DNA of 64,000 bases from NCBI RefSeq assembly GCF_001976145.1, contig NZ_MOXD01000001.1, forward strand, positions 248,001 through 312,000, in the 5' to 3' direction. Every line of letters starts with the position of its first letter. The stretch's first letter is position 1. The position numbers and the translations under genes are program-made. Positions 57,759 through 64,000 of this stretch are shown piece by piece. This DNA is from Serratia oryzae. GTDB taxonomy: Bacteria > Pseudomonadota > Gammaproteobacteria > Enterobacterales > Enterobacteriaceae. The notes under the pieces were generated by a model, which ran no database searches, was not told the DNA's origin, and saw only the letters and a program-made list of their open reading frames with translations.

Positions 57759-59153
57759 TTAGTGGCTGTCTTCCTGCGTGGTGAATACGCCAGCTTTCTG
57801 CTTACCAAAAACATAATAGAGCGCGGCCGGGACCAGTAATCCCACGATCCAAGAGACATCCGTACCTAACCAGTTATAGATTGGGCCTGTATATAAGGTG
57901 GTTGAGATGAAAGGAATTTGGGCTAAAACGCCGATGAAATAAATGCTGATGCCGAGGAAATTCCAGCGACCATAGCAGCCATCTGCATCCATTAGTGAGG
58001 CGTTGTCGTAGTGACCTTTCGCAACGAAGTAGAAGCTGGTGATATTAATCGCCGCCCAAGGGGTAAAAAAAGTCAGCAAGAATAGCAGAAAGGCCCGGAA
58101 TGCATGTAAGAAGTCATCTTTAGCCAAGAAGGCCAGACAGGTAGATACTCCAACAATAAAGATAATAACGGCCAACCGCTGATAGCTGTTATGGCTGATC
58201 TTTCCCTTGAAACCACTGATAATCGTGGTCAGGCACATCAGGCTGCCGTAGGCGTTCAGCGTTGAAATAGTCACCTTACCAAAGGCAATGCTGAAATAGA
58301 GAAAAGCAGCCATCACGCCATTCGCCCCCAGGCTAACGATATAACCCACCTCATTGCCTGCAAACTGGTTACCGGCCAATGCCGCAGCAAACACGCCTAA
58401 CACCATAGATATTTGCGAGCCGATCGCTGAGCCTGACCAGGTGGCAAAGAAAATTTTCGTTGAGGAGGTTTTACTGGGTAGGTAGCGTGAGTAATCTGAC
58501 GCATAGGGTGAAAATGAGATCTGCCACGATGCAGAGAGAGAAACCGCGATCAGGAACTTGTCCCAGGCAAAATGACGATTCTCCAGCAACAAAGAAACGT
58601 CATTAATCGTCAGTAAGCGAATGAAAAGATAAGCGAAGGCGATAATGCCAAGCACCGTGGCAACTCGTCCTAAACGGTGAATAAAGCGGTAACCGATCAT
58701 CGCAGAAACAATAATGATCAGAGCAAAGGTCAAGATCCCGGTAGCATTGCTGACGTGTGCCAACTGAGAGATCGCTTGGCCTGCCAGGATCAACCCGGTG
58801 GTGTTGAACCCCATATATAGTGTACAGACCAGCACAATGGGAATCGATGCGCCCAGCACCCCGAACTGTGCCCGGCTGGTAATCATCTGCGGCAAGCCCA
58901 GTTTTGGCCCTTGTATCGCGTGCAGTGCCATAATAGCTCCGCCGATTAATTGACCTAACAGTAGGCCGATAATCGACCAGAACGCATCTCCGCCTAATAC
59001 AACGGCAAGGGCACCGGTCACGATAGCCGTAATTTGCAGGTTGGCACCGAACCAAAGCGTAAATTGGCTGAATGGTTTACCGTGCCTTTCATGCTCTGGA
59101 ATAAAATCAATGACGCGTGCTTCAATTAATGGCGAGTTTTTCGGCATAGTCAT
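57759..59153 (-). CDS. NCS1-family cytosine/purine-type permease
   Basis: Inner-membrane nucleobase:cation symporter-1 of about 464 residues with twelve helices. FTLWFGANLQITAIVTGALAVVLG (about 32-55), the conserved AQFGVLGASIPI and the FSPYASDYSRYLP loop (about 216-228) are the NCS1/CodB-like signature. The start is ATG 59153 (AAGGA 5 nt upstream) or ATG 59147. It lies 81 bp after a HisC-like aminotransferase on the same strand and probably shares its transcript, suggesting uptake of a nitrogen compound that the aminotransferase handles. Cytosine, hydroxymethylpyrimidine or another heterocycle is possible. Confidence 0.87.
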   Translation of the reverse strand: MTMPKNSPLIEARVIDFIPEHERHGKPFSQFTLWFGANLQITAIVTGALAVVLGGDAFWSIIGLLLGQLIGGAIMALHAIQGPKLGLPQMITSRAQFGVLGASIPIVLVCTLYMGFNTTGLILAGQAISQLAHVSNATGILTFALIIIVSAMIGYRFIHRLGRVATVLGIIAFAYLFIRLLTINDVSLLLENRHFAWDKFLIAVSLSASWQISFSPYASDYSRYLPSKTSSTKIFFATWSGSAIGSQISMVLGVFAAALAGNQFAGNEVGYIVSLGANGVMAAFLYFSIAFGKVTISTLNAYGSLMCLTTIISGFKGKISHNSYQRLAVIIFIVGVSTCLAFLAKDDFLHAFRAFLLFLLTFFTPWAAINITSFYFVAKGHYDNASLMDADGCYGRWNFLGISIYFIGVLAQIPFISTTLYTGPIYNWLGTDVSWIVGLLVPAALYYVFGKQKAGVFTTQEDSH

Positions 59154-59237
59154 CAAGATCCTTGATAAAATTTTTACGTTCAGAAAGAGGGTAATAATAT
59201 GGGTTTAATGTATTACCCACGGTTAGCTGACGGACCT

Positions 59238-60353
59238 TTATTGCTGAAGCGCTTTTTCCAGCGCTTGAAGGAATAAAGTATTATCTTCGTGGCTTCCGAC
59301 AGAGACACGTAAGAATTGGCGGTATCCGGCCTCAAGCCAGGGTTTGATAATGACCCCTTCACGGAGTAACGCGTTATTAACCTCCGGCACGGCAAGTGGG
59401 CTGGGGAAAAAGATGAAATTGGCCACCGAAGGTATCGGCTGCAGCCCTAAATGTTGCCGCAACACCTGATCCATCCTGCGTCGTTCAGTGCGGACATGCT
59501 CAACGCTGGCAGATAAGTGAGCCCGATCCGCCAGTGCCGCAACGGCTGCGGCCTGAGCACAGCGGTTAACGTTGAAAGGCGTTCGCAGGCGATCGATAGT
59601 TTCAGCCAAGGCAGGATCGCTGGTAATGCCATAGCCAATGCGCAATCCGGCAAGGGCATAGGCTTTGGAGAACGTTCTCAGAATAACGTAATGACATCCA
59701 CTTTGCTGCAGCATCTTCAGACTGTCTGGATAGCCAGATTCGCCGTGCGCATACTCGAAATAGGCTTCGTCAAAGACGAGCAAAGTATGTGCGGGTAAAC
59801 GATCGATAATATATTGCAGTTCCTCGCCGCTGAGGGCGCAGCCCACCGGATTCGACGGTGATGAAAACATCAAAAGACGTGTCCGTGGTGTCATTGCTGC
59901 CATCAGCGCCGGAACATCAATCCTCATATCATGTCCCATTGGAACGCCAATCACTTCCGCGCCAGCAGCCTGCGGATAAATAATATGTAAGCCGAAGGAA
60001 GGGAGAATCGTGACCACCTGATCGCCGTGATCGAGAAATACCCGGCAAATAATGCTGAGCAGATCTTCCGAACCATTACCAAAAACCAACCGGTTTTCAT
60101 CAATCGCCAATTTATGCGCAAGGGCGGTACGCAATAAACTGCAATTCTGATCGGGATAAAGGGCACTGTTATTGGCTTCTGCGGTGAGTGCGGCGATTGC
60201 TTTTGGCGAAACTCCCAGCGGGTTTTCATTGCTCCCCAGTTTCGCCACTCGCTGAACGCCATATTTTTCTTGTACTGCTTCAATTGACAGCCCGGCGTTA
60301 TATCCACTCAGGGCTTGTACCTCATTACGCGCAAAGGAGTTGGAAGTATACAT
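59238..60353 (-). CDS. HisC-like PLP-dependent aminotransferase
   Basis: Fold-type I aminotransferase of 371 residues, histidinol-phosphate aminotransferase-like. LGSNENPLGVSPKAIAAL (about 39-56), FGNGSEDLLSIICRVFL (about 91-107), the Asp in VFDEAYFEYA (about 193-202) and the PLP lysine Lys230 in TFSKAYALAGLRIGYG are present, as is the C-terminal Arg in LRVSVGSHEDN. It is not in a his operon; it precedes an NCS1 permease. Such stray HisC paralogues transaminate aromatic or other substrates. AAGGA lies 8 nt before the ATG. Confidence 0.9.
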   Translation of the reverse strand: MYTSNSFARNEVQALSGYNAGLSIEAVQEKYGVQRVAKLGSNENPLGVSPKAIAALTAEANNSALYPDQNCSLLRTALAHKLAIDENRLVFGNGSEDLLSIICRVFLDHGDQVVTILPSFGLHIIYPQAAGAEVIGVPMGHDMRIDVPALMAAMTPRTRLLMFSSPSNPVGCALSGEELQYIIDRLPAHTLLVFDEAYFEYAHGESGYPDSLKMLQQSGCHYVILRTFSKAYALAGLRIGYGITSDPALAETIDRLRTPFNVNRCAQAAAVAALADRAHLSASVEHVRTERRRMDQVLRQHLGLQPIPSVANFIFFPSPLAVPEVNNALLREGVIIKPWLEAGYRQFLRVSVGSHEDNTLFLQALEKALQQ

Positions 60354-60813
60354 TGCAAGATCCTTCTAAATTTAAGCTGCCGTAGCTAAAGGGTGAACAT
60401 TCTTTCAGGTGGCTATACTTGAGCACTTTTAACGTATACTCGTATAGACAGGTAAGGGCAAGTAAGGGGCTGAGAGTGACTTTGGTTTGGTAAAGGGATA
60501 AGTTGAAAACTTTATAGTAATAAAAATCAGTGAGTTAAATTTTATTTAACTATAACGAAATGTCATTGGCCGATTTTAAACCGTCTTTTCCGGGGAAAAT
60601 CAGCATGGAATTAGTTTTTTTTTGTGTTTTTGATCACATTTTATTTTCATTTAATTCACATCTGTATATTTATTGCCCTAGTTATTAGGGTGATCTCACC
60701 AACACGAAGTTATGTGCTTTACTTAGGGCAATAGAAGTACCTATTGGGTCTATAGAACTGAGATTTTTAGCCGTAGTATCACGATAAAACCCCAAAAAGA
60801 AGGTTGTATCATC
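60354..60813. other. AT-rich divergent control region between the aminotransferase and pfkB
   Basis: No gene seen. TATAC-TC-GTATA at 60435-60446 is a short dyad close to possible promoters for the minus-strand pair. The right half is strongly AT-rich. A CTGAGAG string near 60470 has no accompanying riboswitch helices. Confidence 0.35.
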
Positions 60814-61752
60814 ATGACTCAGATTTTCACGTTAACATTGTCCCCCTCGTTAGACAGCGCCACAACAACCGCAAAAATTTATCCTGAAGGGAAACTGCGC
60901 TGTACTACGCCAATTTTTGAACCTGGCGGAGGCGGGATCAACGTAGCTCGCGCTGTGGTATATCTCGGTGGTCAGGCCAACGCGATTTTCCCCATTGGCG
61001 GCCCGACGGGTGAGCACTTGAAAGAGTTGCTCGATCGGGAAGGCATTCACACCGAAACGTTGCGCACCCAGGACTGGACACGGCAAAACCTGCACGTGCA
61101 CGCCGATAATAGCGGCGAACAGTTTCGTTTTGTTATGCCGGGCGCACGACTGAACGAAGCAGAGTTTGATCAACTTGTGGAGCGCGTACATCAGATTCCC
61201 GCCGGTTCGATCCTGGTGATCAGCGGCAGCCTGCCGCCAGGCACGGCTATCGAAAAGCTAACCTATCTGATGCAACAGGCACAGGCGGTGGGCTTGCAAT
61301 GTATCGTTGACAGTTCTGGCGAGGCGTTAAAGGCATGTCTGGATGTTGGTGGGCTCGCCTTGGTCAAACCAAACCAGAATGAGCTATCGGCGCTGATCGG
61401 GCGGCCGTTGGATAACCCGGATGACTTGCGCACTGCGGCTCAGGAATTGGTTCAGCGCGGGGCCGCCGAAAGGGTGGTGGTGTCGTTGGGGCCGCAGGGG
61501 GCATTAGCCGTCGATCGCCATCACTGTGTGCAGATAGTTCCACCGCCGGTGAAGAAAATGAGCACCGTCGGGGCGGGTGACAGCATGGTGGGCGCGATGA
61601 CCTTGAAGCTGGCGCAAGGTGCCGATCTGATCGATACCGTACGCTTTGGCGTTGCCGCTGGTAGTGCGGCAACGCTGAACCTGGGCACGCGTCTTTGCTC
61701 ATTGGAGGATACTCAGCGGCTGTACAACTATATCTGCAAGAGTTCTCAGTAG
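60814..61752 (+). CDS. pfkB: 6-phosphofructokinase II
   Basis: Ribokinase-family enzyme that phosphorylates fructose 6-phosphate, the minor Pfk isozyme. The 312 residues are nearly collinear with E. coli PfkB (309): TLTLSPSLDSATTTAKIYPEGKLRC, FEPGGGGINVARAVVYLGG (substrate site), LVKPNQNELSAL and the catalytic base Asp256 in STVGAGDSMVGAMTLKLA. A GAAGG ribosome site is present. It stands alone, in a different context from E. coli, and is followed by a strong hairpin. Confidence 0.95.
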   Translation: MTQIFTLTLSPSLDSATTTAKIYPEGKLRCTTPIFEPGGGGINVARAVVYLGGQANAIFPIGGPTGEHLKELLDREGIHTETLRTQDWTRQNLHVHADNSGEQFRFVMPGARLNEAEFDQLVERVHQIPAGSILVISGSLPPGTAIEKLTYLMQQAQAVGLQCIVDSSGEALKACLDVGGLALVKPNQNELSALIGRPLDNPDDLRTAAQELVQRGAAERVVVSLGPQGALAVDRHHCVQIVPPPVKKMSTVGAGDSMVGAMTLKLAQGADLIDTVRFGVAAGSAATLNLGTRLCSLEDTQRLYNYICKSSQ

Positions 61753-61758
61753 TAGGGA

Positions 61759-61786
61759 GGCTGGCTGCCGATACCGGCAGCCAGCC
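61759..61786 (+). terminator. Hairpin after pfkB
   Basis: GGCTGGCTGCCG-ATAC-CGGCAGCCAGCC, a perfect 12-bp GC-rich stem starting 6 bp after the stop. There is no U-tract, so termination may be partial. Confidence 0.6.
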
Positions 61787-61792
61787 TGACAC

Positions 61793-61984
61793 TTAAAGCT
61801 TATGTGCTGGTAAGATAACCCGGCTTTCTGCGTGCTGGAGTTCTTTGTACAGGTTAACCATGTACAGCATGATCACGATCGAGAAGGGTAACCCGCATAA
61901 GACCACCGCCGTTTGCATCGCCCCAAAACTGCTGGCATACAGCAAACCGGCACACACAACGATTGGGAGATAGGGGTAGAACAG
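61793..61984 (-). pseudogene. C-terminal remnant of a BCCT-family transporter
   Basis: The minus-strand frame ending at TAA 61793 reads LFYPYLPIVVCAGLLYASSFGAMQTAVVLCGLPFSIVIMLYMVNLYKELQHAESRV in segments that match the last membrane helix and tail of betaine/carnitine/choline transporters (AMQTAVVLCGLPFSIVI). It stops being coding at about 61985, where an in-frame TGA and then a 13-bp inverted repeat occur. Nothing of the remaining 450 or so residues is present to the right. About 63 codons survive, with no start. Confidence 0.7.
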
Positions 61985-61988
61985 TCAG

Positions 61989-62030
61989 CTTCTTTCTGGC
62001 GTTAAGCCATTCTTTATCGCCAGAAAGAAG
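61989..62030. repeat. 13-bp perfect inverted repeat at the BCCT break
   Basis: CTTCTTTCTGGCG (61989-62001) and CGCCAGAAAGAAG (62018-62030) with a 16-nt loop, abutting the end of the transporter remnant. It may be a hairpin or a scar of a lost mobile element. The following 62031-62330 is AT-rich with no gene seen; it should contain the autotransporter promoter. Confidence 0.55.
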
Positions 62031-62330
62031 TGTTGTTCAGGTATCGGATACTGATAATAATCCTCCCATCTAAAATATGTTTATAATTTGAAAAAAATAC
62101 GTTAGACTTTTGGTTCTAATGTAAAATAAAAAACCTATTGTGTTTTCAGTGCTGAAAAAATTGACACAGGCATCTATTACCTCTGCCCTATAATGTTGAC
62201 CATTTTTATATTTTTTTTACACTATCTCGGACTTTTTTATCAAAAAATTTACGCCCTCGTCTGTATAATCATTGTGCCGTGAGTGGTAGCCCTTTCAGTC
62301 AGAATGATGGTACATAGCATGAGGTTGTTA

Positions 62331-64000
62331 ATGAGGTTTTTAAAGAGTAAAAATGGTGGATTAGTTATTGTTTTATTTCCATTCAGTTTTGTTTATGCAG
62401 CAGATAACTGTGTTAGTTCAATAGATAGTAATAATAATAACCTTTTACACTGTTCAGAGGTTATTTATTATTATAATCCCAGTAATCATGGTGGTTTAAA
62501 ATTATCTGATTATTATGAAGTTACAATATCCACAACAACAAAAGCATCGACGGCCCCCTTGCAGGGTTGGGGGGTATACGGTAACGGTAGTACATATAAC
62601 TTCAATAATTTAACTATATTTACTACAGGCGTAGATGCGGATGGCATTATAACAAAAAATGGAAAAAGCTCAATAAACACAAACGACTTAACTATAGCAA
62701 CATCAGGTTCAAGTGCGGATGGTATAAACATTGGCAGAGAATCCTCTGGTTCTATTGTTACAATAAATGGCAATGCTGTAGTGAGTACCGCGAATGGCAT
62801 GGGGATCCGTGCTAATGCAACCTATCAAGGGAGCGGAGTGAATACCATTGAGGTTAAAGGCACCACCCATATAAACACGCAAGGAAGTGGTGGTGGAAAT
62901 AGTGGCTATGCTGTTTATGCAGGAACCGACTCATTGTACGGCCCTAATGACAGCGCCAAAATTGATTTACAAGGTAAAAGTACGATCACAACATCCGGGC
63001 TTAATGCTCACGGTGTTTATGCAAATGGCCGAGGGTATATGCGGTTAAATAGTGTTGATGTCATTACGTCTCACAAAGGTGCTAACGGCATTTTCGCTAA
63101 TGCAACCAGTGGACTCTTGAATAATACGGCATTATATGGCGGTGTTATTGACTTACTCTCGGATGTCAGTGTTGCGGTGCAGAATGGAGGCAATGCAATT
63201 TATGCTTCGGGTAAAGGCTCTAAAGTTGCTTCTTTCGATAGCGAACAGCTTCAGCCTGCCTCGGGGGTTTATACTATCGTTGGAAATATTGTTGCAGATA
63301 GGGTGGGTGTCGTTGATCTTGCTATGACCAATGGTAGCAACATTACTGGTGTTGTGAACTCGAATCAGTATAAAGCCGATGGTTCGATAAATACTGTTAA
63401 TAACAGTGGAACCGTAAATCTGGATATTACAGGTGCTGATAGCGTATGGAATATGACCGGAAATTCAGTTGTATCAAATTTGGTACTGAACAACTCAAAA
63501 ATTAAATTTAGTGAACCTGATAATGCTACTGATCCCACGGAATTTATCGCTAAAAATTTGATTGTTGCGGGTAATTATATCAGTGATGGTAGCCAGTTAG
63601 TCTTAAATACCGTGTTGGGTGGTGATGATTCCGCTACCGATAAACTGGTGGTGCAAGGCAATACGTCCGGTACTACGTACGTCAGAGTAAACAACATCGG
63701 TGGCAGTGGTGCCGCAACGCTCAATGGGATTGAACTCATCCAGGTAAATGGCGTATCTGAGGGGGAGTTTGTCCGAAATGGCCGTATTGTGGCCGGGGTT
63801 TATGACTACTCTCTGGTACGCGGGGCTGAGGGCAATAGCAATAACTGGTATCTGAGCAGTTCAGTAAGCCCAGATCCAACACCAGACCCAGATCCAACAC
63901 CAGACCCAGATCCAACACCAGACCCAGATCCAACACCAGATCCAGGCCCAACACCAGATCCAGGCCCAACACCAGACCCGACTCCAACACCAAACCCAGC
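62331..64000 (+). CDS. Autotransporter adhesin (type Va), passenger part, cut by window edge
   Basis: The frame is open from 62331 to the last base, 556 codons. A basic N-terminus and hydrophobic core (MRFLKSKNGGLVIVLFPFSFVYA|AD) make a Sec signal. The passenger is Asn/Gly/Thr/Ser-rich with repeating beta-helix rungs such as AIYASGKGSKV, GVYANGRGYM, GIRANATYQGSG and GIFANATSGLL; NSGTVNLDITGADSVWNMTGNS and NLIVAGNYISDGSQLVLNTVLGGDDSATDKLVVQGNTSGTTYVRVNNIGGSGA are the pertactin/AIDA-type end of the passenger. It then enters Pro-Asp/Pro-Thr repeats; the beta-barrel must lie to the right. GAGG 6 nt before ATG 62331 favours this start; ATGs at 62304, 62307 and 62319 are also in frame. AT-rich and beside a broken gene, so probably acquired. 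Confidence 0.88.
   Translation, partial: MRFLKSKNGGLVIVLFPFSFVYAADNCVSSIDSNNNNLLHCSEVIYYYNPSNHGGLKLSDYYEVTISTTTKASTAPLQGWGVYGNGSTYNFNNLTIFTTGVDADGIITKNGKSSINTNDLTIATSGSSADGINIGRESSGSIVTINGNAVVSTANGMGIRANATYQGSGVNTIEVKGTTHINTQGSGGGNSGYAVYAGTDSLYGPNDSAKIDLQGKSTITTSGLNAHGVYANGRGYMRLNSVDVITSHKGANGIFANATSGLLNNTALYGGVIDLLSDVSVAVQNGGNAIYASGKGSKVASFDSEQLQPASGVYTIVGNIVADRVGVVDLAMTNGSNITGVVNSNQYKADGSINTVNNSGTVNLDITGADSVWNMTGNSVVSNLVLNNSKIKFSEPDNATDPTEFIAKNLIVAGNYISDGSQLVLNTVLGGDDSATDKLVVQGNTSGTTYVRVNNIGGSGAATLNGIELIQVNGVSEGEFVRNGRIVAGVYDYSLVRGAEGNSNNWYLSSSVSPDPTPDPDPTPDPDPTPDPDPTPDPGPTPDPGPTPDPTPTPNP
63868..64000 (+). repeat. 18-bp tandem repeats encoding a Pro-Asp/Pro-Thr linker
   Basis: Units of CCAGACCCAGATCCAACA (Pro-Asp-Pro-Asp-Pro-Thr) recur nearly unchanged, then drift to Pro-Asp-Pro-Gly-Pro-Thr and Pro-Asp-Pro-Thr-Pro-Thr before the window ends. 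The unit length is a multiple of three, so copy-number changes would keep the frame. Such linkers separate passenger and barrel in pertactin-like autotransporters. Confidence 0.9.

Noticed and set aside
60455-60500. TPP riboswitch suggested by GGGGCTGAGAG near an NCS1 permease
   Set aside because: It is on the strand opposite to the permease and the other conserved THI-box helices (ACCTGA, GGATAATGCC) are absent.
63736-63993. Minus-strand frame encoding Leu-Gly-Leu-Val-Leu-Asp repeats
   Set aside because: It is only the antisense of the Pro-Asp/Pro-Thr tandem repeats.
63868-64000. Possible CRISPR array
   Set aside because: The 18-bp units are contiguous without spacers and encode an in-frame linker of the autotransporter.

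Overview
The window looks like a chromosomal segment of an enterobacterium of the Yersiniaceae, most probably Serratia or a close relative. The backbone carries the E. coli 30-36 min gene set in recognisable order: nifJ(ydbK)-ydbJ-ldhA-ydbH-ynbE-ydbL-azoR-hrpA, then ydgD-ydgU-asr, then rstB-rstA-folM-ydgI-ydgH-pntA-pntB, then uspE-fnr-ogt. Genes absent from E. coli K-12 at these places (fabV, M32 carboxypeptidase, alkyl sulfatase, an exported GH3 lipoprotein) and intergenic inverted repeats of a Serratia/Yersinia-like type support the assignment. No rRNA, tRNA, prophage, IS transposase or CRISPR array was seen.

Layout. 1-12.6 kb: pyruvate:flavodoxin oxidoreductase (cut by the left edge), an SMR efflux protein, a DUF333 lipoprotein, fermentative D-lactate dehydrogenase, the YdbH-YnbE-YdbL envelope lipid-transport operon, azoreductase and the RNA helicase HrpA. 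12.6-21.6 kb: an outer-membrane beta-barrel next to a secreted alkyl sulfatase, the YdgD protease, the acid-shock gene asr with the 26-codon ydgU behind its terminator, an M32 metallocarboxypeptidase and a GH3 lipoprotein. 21.8-34.8 kb: the RstAB two-component system, FolM, an unknown protein, YdgI, YdgH, transhydrogenase PntAB, enoyl reductase FabV, UspE and FNR. 35-40.4 kb: a complete D-arabinitol operon (dalD-dalK-dalT) with a divergent SorC-type regulator and two matching operator-like dyads, lying between fnr and ogt. 40.4-47.7 kb: accessory genes (N-formylglutamate amidohydrolase-like, exported metallo-beta-lactamase-fold protein, two-part chromate transporter, EamA transporter divergent from AraC regulator plus VOC protein), with one chimeric aldo/keto reductase pseudogene and one ORF interrupted by an amber codon. 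48-55 kb: a Balon-like/baeRF protein, an arcD-arcA pair without arcB or arcC, an AT-rich acyltransferase-like membrane protein and NhaC. 55-61.8 kb: DJ-1/PfpI protein, dienelactone hydrolase-like protein, VIT1/CCC1 transporter, NCS1 permease plus HisC-like aminotransferase, and pfkB. 61.8-64 kb: a BCCT transporter remnant, then a large autotransporter whose passenger runs off the right edge in Pro-Asp/Pro-Thr repeats.

Themes. Anaerobic and acid physiology dominates: NifJ, LdhA, FNR, PntAB, ArcDA, YdgI, RstAB and Asr. A near-consensus RstA box lies upstream of asr, about 6 kb from rstA itself. A stress-dormancy theme (UspE, the Balon-like protein, PfpI) and a biocide-tolerance theme (SMR pump, alkyl sulfatase, FabV) are inferences from gene content only.
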